From positions 150,853 to 214,852 of the forward strand of contig NZ_JAQSDA010000009.1 of the NCBI RefSeq assembly GCF_029945685.1: 64,000 bases of DNA. Direction: 5' to 3'. Positions 1-7,608 of the stretch are shown here, one piece after another (positions within the stretch are counted from its first letter, which is position 1; every line of letters starts with the position of its first letter). This stretch comes from Polaromonas sp. (lineage in GTDB: Bacteria; Pseudomonadota; Gammaproteobacteria; Burkholderiales; Burkholderiaceae_C). A program made the position numbers and the translations under genes. Under the pieces are notes generated by a model. The model ran no database searches, was not told where the DNA came from, and worked only from the letters and a program-made list of their open reading frames with translations.

Positions 1-591
1 CCGGGCATTGCCACCGGGCTGGTGTCGGGTGCGCCGCAGCTTGGCGCGGGTGCGGCAGCTGGCACGGCGCTGGGTGCTGCCGGACTGGCTGTTGCCGGCG
101 GCGCGGCCGTGGCGGGAGCCGCCTCGGCTGTGGCCGCAGGAGCACGCATGGCGCCGAGTGCCGCGCGTGCCGCCATCGGCGGAGGTGCCGCCGCGGCACG
201 GTCTGCCAGTTCGATGGCCAGCGCCGCGAAATCGGCCTATCAGGCAGGCGCCGGCGCTTCGGGCGCAGGCGGCATGCGCGCGGCCGGTGCCGGCATGGCC
301 AACGCCGCGCGCAGCGGCGCCATTGCCGCCGGACAGCGCGTAGCGGCCGGCGCCAAGGCAGTCAAGGACAGCGTGGCGAGCTTCGTTGCGGATGCCGCGG
401 CTCCAGCAGCTTCGAAAGCGGCCGAAGTCAACGGATCCAGCACACCGTCGGCTGAGCCCACTTGGGCCAAGCAGATGCGCCGCAAACAACAGATGACGCA
501 TGCGGCCACGACGGCCGCGCACGCATTGCGTTCAGGCGATGCCGGGGGCAGTGGCGCCAGCCCGAGCCTGCGCGATGACTCAAATTCTTAG
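1..591 (+). CDS. trbL: TrbL, conjugal transfer membrane protein (C-terminal part)
   Basis: The reading frame is open from the first base, so only the C-terminal 196 residues are present. They are very rich in Ala and Gly with scattered Arg and Ser and end in a charged tail. That is the usual low-complexity end of TrbL/VirB6-family proteins, the polytopic inner-membrane component of P-type type IV secretion systems. The membrane-spanning part lies outside the window. The identification rests mainly on the position directly in front of trbF, trbG and trbI, the conserved order trbL-F-G-I. An AGGAGA ribosome site for trbF follows the stop immediately. Confidence 0.85.
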   Translation, partial: PGIATGLVSGAPQLGAGAAAGTALGAAGLAVAGGAAVAGAASAVAAGARMAPSAARAAIGGGAAAARSASSMASAAKSAYQAGAGASGAGGMRAAGAGMANAARSGAIAAGQRVAAGAKAVKDSVASFVADAAAPAASKAAEVNGSSTPSAEPTWAKQMRRKQQMTHAATTAAHALRSGDAGGSGASPSLRDDSNS

Positions 592-600
592 GAGAACCTG

Positions 601-1314
601 ATGCTATTTAGACGACCCCAAGTGCGGTACTCGGCGACGCCCGAGCCCGTGACCCCGTACCAGGCCGCCGCACAGGCCTGGGACCTGCGCATCGGCAGCG
701 CGCGCCTGCAGGCCAAGAACTGGCGGCTGATGGCTTTCGGTTGCCTGTCCCTCGCGTTGCTGATGGCCGGCGGCCTCCTGTGGCGCTCGGCCCAGTCCAT
801 CGTGACGCCGTTCGTCATCGAGGTGGACAACGCCGGCCAGGTGCGTGCCGTGGGCGAGGCCGCCACACCCTACAAGCCCAACGACGCGCAGATCGCGCAC
901 CACCTGGCACGCTTCGTCGCCGACGTGCGCTCGCTGTCCATCGACCCGATCGTGGTGCGGCAGAACTGGCTTGAAGCCTACGAATACACGACGGACCGTG
1001 GCGCCGCGACGCTGAACGACTACGCGCGGGCGAACGACCCCTTCTCGCGCATCGGGCAAAGCTCAGTGGCCGTGGAGGTCACAAGCGTGGTGCGGGCCAG
1101 CGACACGTCCTTCCAGGTGCGCTGGATCGAGCGCAGCTATGCCAACGGCTCGCCCTCAGGGATGGAGCGCTGGACGGCTGTGTTGTCCGTCGTGCTGCAG
1201 CCGCCCCGCACCGAACAGCGCCTGCGCAAGAACCCGCTGGGTATCTATGTCAACGGCCTGTCTTGGAGCCGTGAACTCGAAGCCACTGATGCAATGAAAG
1301 GAACAAAGCAGTGA
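601..1314 (+). CDS. trbF: TrbF, VirB8-like conjugal transfer protein
   Basis: This 237-residue protein has a short cytoplasmic N-terminus, one membrane segment at about residues 43-61 and a periplasmic domain. The topology and length are those of TrbF/VirB8, the inner-membrane scaffold of the mating channel. The phrase VTPFVIEVDNAGQV just after the membrane segment and the ending KNPLGIYVNGLSWSREL are typical of the family. It begins nine bases after trbL behind AGGAGA, and its end overlaps the trbG start by four bases (ATGA-type coupling), so the genes form one transcript. Confidence 0.95.
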   Translation: MLFRRPQVRYSATPEPVTPYQAAAQAWDLRIGSARLQAKNWRLMAFGCLSLALLMAGGLLWRSAQSIVTPFVIEVDNAGQVRAVGEAATPYKPNDAQIAHHLARFVADVRSLSIDPIVVRQNWLEAYEYTTDRGAATLNDYARANDPFSRIGQSSVAVEVTSVVRASDTSFQVRWIERSYANGSPSGMERWTAVLSVVLQPPRTEQRLRKNPLGIYVNGLSWSRELEATDAMKGTKQ

Positions 1315-2321
1315 ACACACATTTCCCCAGATCCGTACTTCCGTTGGTCCTGCTGGCCCTTACTGGCTGCGCTACCCAGGGCAAGCCGCCACCGACGATC
1401 TCGCTGGACGAGCCCCTTGCCGTTGCCGCGCAGCAGCTGCCAGAACCGCCGAAGCCTATCGAGGTGGTTGAGGTGCCGAAGCCATTGCCGTTGCCTGAGC
1501 AATTGAAGGCGTTGCCGAGCGAGGCCGAGGCGAAACTGGCGCCGGAATCCGCGGACGAAAAAGTTCGCGTGTCCCGCGCCAACGCGGAGGCACGGATCGC
1601 GCCGACACGCGAAGGGTATGTCAATGCGATCCAGGTCTGGCCCTACGCCGACGGTGCCCTCTATCAGGTCTACACCAGCCCGGGACGTGTGACCGTCATC
1701 GCCTTGCAGCAGGGCGAAGAGCTGGTGACGGTCTCCGCCGGCGACACAGTGCGCTGGATCGTAGGTGATACGGCCAGCGGCTCGGGCGCGACACTGCGCG
1801 TGAATGTCCTGGTAAAGCCCACACGCATCGGCTTGAAAACCAACCTGGTGGTGACGACCAACCGTCGTACCTATCTGCTCGAACTCTCTTCCACGCCGCA
1901 GGCCTGGATGGCTTCTGTGTCCTGGGACTACGCGAAGGACCGAATGCTGGCCCTGCAGAAGCAGGCGCAGCAGGCTCAGGCGAGCGCGCCTGTCGAGACC
2001 GGTATGACGCTGGAGCAGATCAGGTTCCGCTATGCCGTCAGCGGTGACAGTCCGCCATGGAAGCCGCTGCGCGCCTTTGACGACGGCGAACGGGTCTACA
2101 TCCAGTTCCCAGGTGGCATCGCGCAGGGGGAGCTGCCGCCGTTGTTCGTGATCGGCGCGCGGGGCGATGGGCAACTGGTGAACTACCGCTTTCGGTCGCC
2201 GTATTACGTTGTGGACCGCCTGTTCGGTGCAGCCGAGCTGCGGCTGGGCGGCGACAAGGCGCAGGTGGTGCGCATCGAACGCACCGATGGTGTCAGTGCG
2301 GGCGCTACGCGGAGGAACTGA
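1311..2321 (+). CDS. trbG: TrbG, VirB9-like conjugal transfer lipoprotein
   Basis: The 336-residue product starts with a signal peptide ending in a lipobox (LALTGC, Cys20), so it is probably an outer-membrane-associated lipoprotein. A Pro/Glu-rich linker (about residues 30-75) is followed by beta-rich VirB9/CagX-type sequence, including VYTSPGRVTVIALQQGEELV and a C-terminal stretch ending VVDRLFGAAELRLG. TrbG forms the outer part of the core complex with TrbI. The start overlaps trbF by four bases and the stop sits two bases before the trbI ATG. Confidence 0.95.
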   Translation: MNTHFPRSVLPLVLLALTGCATQGKPPPTISLDEPLAVAAQQLPEPPKPIEVVEVPKPLPLPEQLKALPSEAEAKLAPESADEKVRVSRANAEARIAPTREGYVNAIQVWPYADGALYQVYTSPGRVTVIALQQGEELVTVSAGDTVRWIVGDTASGSGATLRVNVLVKPTRIGLKTNLVVTTNRRTYLLELSSTPQAWMASVSWDYAKDRMLALQKQAQQAQASAPVETGMTLEQIRFRYAVSGDSPPWKPLRAFDDGERVYIQFPGGIAQGELPPLFVIGARGDGQLVNYRFRSPYYVVDRLFGAAELRLGGDKAQVVRIERTDGVSAGATRRN

Positions 2322-2323
2322 GC

Positions 2324-3604
2324 ATGAACACGTCCCCCGAGGCAGCACCCGCCGCGGTCCCGAAGGTCGAGCCCGAATCCGTGGCCTTGCGCGCTTCGCC
2401 TCGCCCTGTCACGCGCCTAAACCGCCGTATGCTGGCGCTTGGTGCCGGCGTCCTGGCCGTCGCCGTGCTTGGCGGCACCCTGTGGTCCCTGCAGTCGAAC
2501 AAGCGCCAACGCAATCCGGCCACTGAGCTGTACAACGTCGACCGCGTCTCGCGCGCCGAAAACCTGGATCAGTTGCCGAAGGACTATGCGGGTATTCCGC
2601 CCGCCGTGAAGCATGGGCCGCCAGTGCTGGGCGAGCCGCTCCCCGGCGATTTGGGCCCGGCCATCGTCAAGGCTCAGCAGCCGATGGAGACGCGGCCGCC
2701 GGGCGGTGGCATCGACCCGGCGCAGGCCGAACGGCTGGCGGCCGAAGAAGCGGCCAGATCGTCTGTGTTTTTCCGAAGCGGTGCCAGCAACGGCGGACCT
2801 AAGCCGGGCGCAGCGCAGGCCGCCGTTGATCCTTCGGCATTCTCTTCAGGCAATCAGCCGTTCAATCCGATGGGGACGACCGCCCCTGCAGCGCAGTCCT
2901 CCGATCCGACGGCCGCGCAGAACCGGCAGGATCAGAAGGAGGCGTTCATCGCGAAGGCGGGCGAGGCTGTCACCCGCAATTCCAGCAGCTTGCAATTGCC
3001 GGCGTCGCCGTATCAGGTGATGGCAGGCACGATCATCCCGGCGGCATTGGTGACAGGGATCAACTCCGACCTGCCTGGCCAGGTCATCGCCAACGTGTCC
3101 GAGGCGGTCTACGACACCGCCACGGGGCGTCATCTGCTGATTCCGCAGGGTTCGCGCCTGATCGGCCGCTACGACAGCCAAGTGGCCTTCGGACAGCGGC
3201 GCGTGCTGCTGGTATGGACCAGGCTGATCCTGCCGGACACGTCGTCGGTTGCACTCGACCGTCTGCCCGGCATCGATCCTGCCGGCTACGCCGGGCTCGA
3301 AGATGGCGTCGATTGGCATTGGGACCGCATCCTGGCCGGCGCTGCACTGTCCACGCTGTTGGGCATCGGGGCCGAGTTGGCGGCACCGGAGAGCCGCACC
3401 GATGGCAGCCGTATCGTCATCGCGGGACGTGAGAGCGCACAGGAGACGGTGAACCAGGTCGGCCAGGAGATCACGAAGCGCAACGTGAGCATCCAGCCGA
3501 CGTTGACGATCCGGCCGGGCTTCCCGATGCGGGTGATGGTCAGCAAGGACCTGGTGCTGCGGCCGTATCAGCCCTTGTTCTTTCAGCGGGGATCGTCGCA
3601 ATGA
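2324..3604 (+). CDS. trbI: TrbI, VirB10-like conjugal transfer protein
   Basis: The 426-residue protein has a cytoplasmic N-terminus, one membrane helix at about residues 34-54, a long Pro/Gln-rich periplasmic linker and a C-terminal VirB10 beta-barrel domain. Recognisable stretches are VMAGTIIPAALVTGINSDLP, LIPQGSRLIGRYDSQ and LPGIDPAGYAGLEDGVD, all characteristic of TrbI/VirB10. It bridges inner and outer membrane in the mating channel. It is two bases from trbG, and its last codons overlap the next gene by four bases. Confidence 0.96.
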   Translation: MNTSPEAAPAAVPKVEPESVALRASPRPVTRLNRRMLALGAGVLAVAVLGGTLWSLQSNKRQRNPATELYNVDRVSRAENLDQLPKDYAGIPPAVKHGPPVLGEPLPGDLGPAIVKAQQPMETRPPGGGIDPAQAERLAAEEAARSSVFFRSGASNGGPKPGAAQAAVDPSAFSSGNQPFNPMGTTAPAAQSSDPTAAQNRQDQKEAFIAKAGEAVTRNSSSLQLPASPYQVMAGTIIPAALVTGINSDLPGQVIANVSEAVYDTATGRHLLIPQGSRLIGRYDSQVAFGQRRVLLVWTRLILPDTSSVALDRLPGIDPAGYAGLEDGVDWHWDRILAGAALSTLLGIGAELAAPESRTDGSRIVIAGRESAQETVNQVGQEITKRNVSIQPTLTIRPGFPMRVMVSKDLVLRPYQPLFFQRGSSQ

Positions 3605-3858
3605 GCACGAACAAGCTGCGGTTGGGACCTTTGCCGAAGGCCGAGAGCGTCAAGCTCACGGTTCCCCTGCCAGCCGAATTGAAGCAGCGCCTTGACCGGT
3701 ACGCGCAATTGCACAGCCAGGCGCATGGCGAGCCGGTCGATGCGGTCGCACTGATTCCGCACATGCTGGATGCGTTCATTTCGCGTGACCGAGAGTTCCT
3801 CAAGCGCAGCCGCAAGAACGGCACGTTGTCTGCCCCGCCGCCTCCACCAAGCCCCTGA
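3601..3858 (+). CDS. DUF2274 protein after trbI
   Basis: This 85-residue soluble protein starts inside the trbI stop (ATGA overlap), so it belongs to the transfer operon. It contains LKLTVPLPAEL-like sequence (here VKLTVPLPAELKQRLDRYA) followed by helices and a Pro-rich tail. This matches the DUF2274 proteins that follow trbI in Tn4371-type integrative conjugative elements. The ribbon-helix-helix-like start suggests DNA binding, but that is inference. No biochemical role is known to me. Confidence 0.85.
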   Translation: MSTNKLRLGPLPKAESVKLTVPLPAELKQRLDRYAQLHSQAHGEPVDAVALIPHMLDAFISRDREFLKRSRKNGTLSAPPPPPSP

Positions 3859-3906
3859 ATGCTTCGGCGGCCGGCTTTCGATATCTGCTGTGCTACCGTT
3901 CTTGTC

Positions 3907-4809
3907 ATGAAGAAAGCTGATGTGAAAGCGTCCGAGGCTGCCGCGTTGCTGGACAGGATCAAGATCCTTGCAGTTCAGGCGATGTTCTCGGACGATGAGC
4001 TGCTAGAGCAACTGGTCCTTAAGGGCGGCAACGCCATGGCCCTGGTGCATCAAATCAGCGCCCGCGCCTCAGTTGACCTGGACTTTTCGTTGAAGCAGGA
4101 CTTCGGCGATGACGTCGCAGGTGCTGAGGCTCGTATCCACAAGGCTTTGACCGAGACCTTTCGCGCGAGTGGGTACGAGGTATTCGACTTCCGCATGATC
4201 GAGAAGCCGCGGGCAATCTCCGAGGACATGCGCCATTTCTGGGGCGGCTACGCCGTCGAATTCAAGCTGGCAAGTGCCGATGTGTTCGCGGAGCATCGCG
4301 ACGATTTGGAGGTCTTGCGCCGGCGTGCTGTGAACCTCGGGCTGGGCACCAAGTTCCTGATTGACATCAGCCGCTTCGAGTATGTCGACGACAAGCAGCC
4401 AGTCGACTTCGAGGGTTACATGATCTACGTGTACTCGCCCGTGATGATTGTCTGTGAGAAGCTCCGGGCGATCTGCCAACAGATGCCCGAATACGGTCCC
4501 ATCATCAAGCGGGATCGCGCCGGCAGCGCTCGCGCCCGGGACTTCGTTGACATCTTTGTGCTCATGGACGTCCTGAAGCTGGACTTGACGGCGGACAAGG
4601 CGATCCAGATCTTGAAGTCGATGTTCGAGGTCAAGAAGGTGCCGCTGGCGTTCTTGGGCAAGGTGCCGGAGGTGTACGAGTTCCACCGGGCCGGTTTCGC
4701 CGCAGTGGAGGCGACCGTCACACCGGGGTTCGACCTCCAGGAGTTTCGCTTCTACTTTGACTATGCGTTGGCCCTGATCGACAAACTAAAACCCGCTTGG
4801 GATGTGTAG
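3907..4809 (+). CDS. AbiEii/AbiGii-type nucleotidyltransferase toxin
   Basis: The 300-residue protein carries the hallmark of minimal nucleotidyltransferase toxins. KGGNAMALVH (Gly40-Gly41) is followed by VDLDF with Asp57 and Asp59, the metal-binding pair. Family members usually have S or T after GG; here it is Asn, a mild departure. AbiEii toxins work with an AbiEi-type antitoxin in type IV toxin-antitoxin systems and can abort phage infection. The internal ATG at 3907 is chosen because the frame extends 16 codons upstream without family-like sequence. Unusually, the antitoxin-like gene is convergent and overlaps this gene by 24 bases at the 3' ends. Confidence 0.85.
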   Translation: MKKADVKASEAAALLDRIKILAVQAMFSDDELLEQLVLKGGNAMALVHQISARASVDLDFSLKQDFGDDVAGAEARIHKALTETFRASGYEVFDFRMIEKPRAISEDMRHFWGGYAVEFKLASADVFAEHRDDLEVLRRRAVNLGLGTKFLIDISRFEYVDDKQPVDFEGYMIYVYSPVMIVCEKLRAICQQMPEYGPIIKRDRAGSARARDFVDIFVLMDVLKLDLTADKAIQILKSMFEVKKVPLAFLGKVPEVYEFHRAGFAAVEATVTPGFDLQEFRFYFDYALALIDKLKPAWDV

Positions 4810-5676
4810 TCGCCAGTCGCTGTCGTAGCGTGTGTCGTTCATCTCGTGCGTCAGATAGAAGTCTTGCTCCATGGGCAGGCGCCGCACCAGGTCGATCTGG
4901 CTAGGCTTGTAGTCCGCGCGCTGCAGGTAGTAGCCGACGGCCTGGTGGTAGGGATAGACAAAACTCAACTTGTGCAGCATCGCCACGAGCTTGTTGATGG
5001 ACACGCGCTCCTTTGCCAGCTCGTAAGCTTTGGCCACCTCAAAGACGCCGCCCGCATAGACTGGCCGCACTGTGATGTCGATCAAGGTGCGTTCTAGATT
5101 TGTCAGCCGGGCTTGGACTTCGGCCCCGCTTTCGTCCGTCATCAGTTCGGTGACGACGCCCAGGTGGCCGGTGTCGGCGCCGTTCAGCAAGTAGATCTTC
5201 TTGTCGTCGTATTCCACCCAGTTGCTTGAGGCGCGTGCCGGCTTTTTGAAGGCGTTGTCAATATCCGCTTGGCTGATCTTGTTCTCGCGTTCGCTTATAT
5301 GGGGAGCGGTCCGCTCGTCCGTGAGATAGATGGACTTGGGTGACTGTTCGGTCAGCCCGTGTGCGCGCATCGCCGTGTAGTGGCTGAAGTGCAGGTCTTT
5401 TTTCAGGCCCAACAAGATGGCGAGCAAAGGGGCCTGGTCCCAGACGTAGCACTTCTCAGCCCGCTGAGGGAAGCGAAATCCATACTCCTTGAGCTTCGAA
5501 TGCTTCTCCAGAAATTCGATAAATCGTTCGGCAGTTGTGTTTTGTGCGAGCCGCCAGAAGTCCCGCTGTTCCGCGAGGATTGCGTAAATCTCTTTGGGCT
5601 TCAGGACGTGGTCGGGAAGCGCGTCAAAGTGCCGAACGATGTCCGGCTTTGCGATCTGGATTCGAGTGCGATTCAT
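4786..5676 (-). CDS. AbiEi-family antitoxin / transcriptional regulator
   Basis: The 296-residue product begins MNRTRIQ. Its N-terminal ~90 residues look like a winged-helix region. The middle contains SHYTAMRAHGLTEQSPKSIY, the typical AbiEi core, and later comes TNLERTLIDITVRPVYAGG followed by an EVAKAYELAKE helix, as in AbiEi_4-type proteins. It would neutralise the adjacent nucleotidyltransferase and probably repress transcription by binding inverted repeats. A 28-bp perfect palindrome centred about 50 bases upstream of the ATG is a candidate operator. Known AbiEi-AbiEii pairs are co-directional; here the genes converge. The frame stays open upstream, but 5676 is the start that fits family length. 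Confidence 0.82.
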   Translation of the reverse strand: MNRTRIQIAKPDIVRHFDALPDHVLKPKEIYAILAEQRDFWRLAQNTTAERFIEFLEKHSKLKEYGFRFPQRAEKCYVWDQAPLLAILLGLKKDLHFSHYTAMRAHGLTEQSPKSIYLTDERTAPHISERENKISQADIDNAFKKPARASSNWVEYDDKKIYLLNGADTGHLGVVTELMTDESGAEVQARLTNLERTLIDITVRPVYAGGVFEVAKAYELAKERVSINKLVAMLHKLSFVYPYHQAVGYYLQRADYKPSQIDLVRRLPMEQDFYLTHEMNDTRYDSDWRLHIPSGF

Positions 5677-5712
5677 CCGACGGGGTGAGCCCGCGAATCG
5701 ATATGATCGGCG

Positions 5713-5740
5713 TACTTGGCAGCATGCATGCTGCCAAGTA
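5713..5740. repeat. Perfect 28-bp palindrome P1
   Basis: The arms start TACTTGGCAGCATG and the two halves are exact reverse complements with no spacer. It lies 37 bases upstream of the antitoxin-like gene's ATG, a good place for an autoregulatory operator. Confidence 0.95.
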
Positions 5741-5813
5741 TGCCATTGATGAAGCAATGGCTACAAGCCATTTGCCTTTGAAACGATAGGGGGAATGTGA
5801 GATTGCTGCGCTG

Positions 5814-5841
5814 TGCTATGCAGCGTTAACGCTGCATAGCA
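5814..5841. repeat. Perfect 28-bp palindrome P2
   Basis: The half-site is TGCTATGCAGCGTT, exactly reverse-complemented around a GTTAAC centre. Its outer seven bases (TGCTATG) are shared with palindrome P4 at 6002, so P2 and P4 may be read by the same protein. Confidence 0.95.
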
Positions 5842-5918
5842 TAACAGAGACATTGCAGGCAGTCAAATCGCGTCTTCGCCCAGGAGCCCGGCCGAAGACG
5901 TGTTTACAGGGAGTCCGC

Positions 5919-5960
5919 TGACTGCTAGGCTGGGGCATATATGCCCCAGCCTAGCAGTCA
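5919..5960. repeat. Perfect 42-bp palindrome P3
   Basis: The two 21-base halves match without a mismatch around a CATATATG centre; the left half starts TGACTGCTAGG. It sits midway between P2 and P4. There is no T-run after it on either strand, so it is not an ordinary terminator. Confidence 0.95.
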
Positions 5961-6001
5961 AGCCATAGCCCTGCGCTTGTAGTTTTTCTCTGAAGAAGCT
6001 A

Positions 6002-6029
6002 TGCTATGAAGCGCATGCGCTTCATAGCA
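6002..6029. repeat. Perfect 28-bp palindrome P4
   Basis: The half-site is TGCTATGAAGCGCA around a GCATGC centre. It shares TGCTATG outer arms with P2 and lies 180 bases upstream of the nuclease-like gene at 6209. No convincing gene occupies 5677-6208; the four palindromes are the only clear content of that stretch. Confidence 0.95.
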
Positions 6030-6208
6030 CCATGCCTCAATGTGTTTGGGCGGAGGATGGAAGAGCTTGGCTTGGGCGTTTGGCCCCAAAAATGGCCGCA
6101 GCATGAGCGCGAGTATTGAGGCCCCAAGCGCTCTCAAATTGATTTCTCGTTCAGGGAAGAGAAGGCGATGCGCAGCCACCGCCTTGGTCGGACTGGAAGC
6201 CAATCCAC

Positions 6209-7375
6209 ATGATATTTTCATCGAATACGCGCACAGACGCCGCCATCAAACGGGAACGGGAGACCGATTTCGAGTTCCTGGATCGGTCATCTCGACCTGA
6301 AATCGGGCGTGTACGAGACCTCGTTGCTGAAGCGCTTGGACGATATCCGAGACACGAGGTAGACGAGCTGGCTGCCCGTGTATGCGCACGGGACGATCAT
6401 GCATTTCGATCCGCGACCTTCGAGTTGCTGCTGCACGACGCGCTTGTCCGTGTTGGATACGCACTTCAGTCTCATCCTGCGTTGCCCAATGGCACGGCGG
6501 CCCGGCCTGACTTCCTTGTAACCGACGAGGCAGGCAGCAGCTTCTACCTGGAGGCAGTTTTGGCTTCATCAAAGGATGGGTCGAATCCTGCCGCGGAAGC
6601 CATCAAGGCCACGACCATCGACGCGCTGTCGCAAGCGCCGCATAAGAACTTCTATATCGACGTTGACGGTGACGGCGATCCGACGTCACAGCCGTCTTGC
6701 AAAGCGCTGATTCGCTCGATTCATGAGTGGCTTGACGCGATGAATGTCGATGAAGTGTCCAACACCGTTGCCGAGCGCGGCTTTGAAGCAGCTCCAACGA
6801 TGACTTGGGAGCATGAGAGTTGGAAGCTGACTCTGCGGCCCATTCCAGTCAAGCCCGAAAGGCGAGGTGGCTTGCGGACGCTTGTTGGCATGCAAGGCGG
6901 GGGCGCGGGGATCATCGATGACTGGACGCCCCTGCGCAATGGGTTGAAGAAAAAGGGCGGCAAGTACGGAACCTTGGACAAGCCGTTCATCGTGGCAGTC
7001 AACGCCAACGCCTTCAATCTGGACCCCATCGACGAAATGCAGGCGTTGTTCGGCCAGGAGCAGTATGTCGAGTACGTGGGTCGCTCGGATCTGGGAGGGC
7101 ACATGCGGCGCATCCCCAACGGGGCCTGGATAGGGCCGGAGGGGCCGCAGGGGCGTCGCGTTAGCGGCGCCTGGTTTTTCAATGACCTCACCCCTTATTC
7201 AATTGCATCACGTCGATGCACGCTTTACGCGAACCCCGCGGCCCATCACGCGATTCCTGAATCAATGCTCCGGTTTCCAAACGCAAAAGTCGTCGATGGC
7301 CGCATGGTGCGCCAAGACGGAGTGGGCCTGGCCTCTCTCTTCGGTATTCCCGAGGGGTGGCCAGAGCGGGGGTGA
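6209..7375 (+). CDS. Uncharacterised PD-(D/E)xK nuclease-like protein
   Basis: This 388-residue protein has no signal peptide or membrane segment. Residues 67-120 read like a PD-(D/E)xK core: FELLLHDAL (Glu72), then RPDFLV (Asp101), then FYLEAV (Glu115). The usual catalytic Lys after Glu is replaced by Val117; Lys122 nearby might substitute. The C-terminal part has PFIVAVNANAFNLD and NGAWIGPEGP, features I have seen in a widespread family of hypothetical proteins with the same nuclease-like N-terminus. No function is established. It is the first gene to the right of the palindrome region and the genes around it look defence-related. Activity on nucleic acid is inference. Confidence 0.6.
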   Translation: MIFSSNTRTDAAIKRERETDFEFLDRSSRPEIGRVRDLVAEALGRYPRHEVDELAARVCARDDHAFRSATFELLLHDALVRVGYALQSHPALPNGTAARPDFLVTDEAGSSFYLEAVLASSKDGSNPAAEAIKATTIDALSQAPHKNFYIDVDGDGDPTSQPSCKALIRSIHEWLDAMNVDEVSNTVAERGFEAAPTMTWEHESWKLTLRPIPVKPERRGGLRTLVGMQGGGAGIIDDWTPLRNGLKKKGGKYGTLDKPFIVAVNANAFNLDPIDEMQALFGQEQYVEYVGRSDLGGHMRRIPNGAWIGPEGPQGRRVSGAWFFNDLTPYSIASRRCTLYANPAAHHAIPESMLRFPNAKVVDGRMVRQDGVGLASLFGIPEGWPERG

Positions 7376-7399
7376 GGCTGAGGGCGTCTTTGATTTGCG

Positions 7400-7600
7400 G
7401 GACAAAATGGGTGCCATGTCAAACATTGCTGATCCTGAAAAGCTGGCGAGCAACTCCTCTTCCCCTGCAGCGCTGATGGCGGTACTCCGGCGCCCAAGCA
7501 GGTCCTCTCGCTTCTTCAGATAGTCGACAAAGTCTGCAGCGGTACCGCTATGGGTGTCAACAAGAGATGAGCTGACTTGGCTCCTGAAGCACTCCAGCAC
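7400..7600 (-). pseudogene. Possible remnant of a minus-strand gene
   Basis: The stretch 7376-7608 between two plus-strand genes has no plus-strand gene. On the minus strand a frame starting at 7600 reads with protein-like composition, including ADFVDYLKKREDLLGR and AAGEEELLASF. The latter resembles a DYLxKRE...GEExLLAYF pattern I associate with hypothetical restriction or defence-associated proteins. The coding character fades after about 7400, where the frame runs into the opposite gene. It may be a truncated 5' fragment left by recombination. The call is tentative. Confidence 0.3.
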
Positions 7601-7608
7601 ATCGCGCC

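Noticed and set aside
5919..5960. 42-bp palindrome as an intrinsic terminator
   Set aside because: No T-run follows on either strand and no gene ends close to it.
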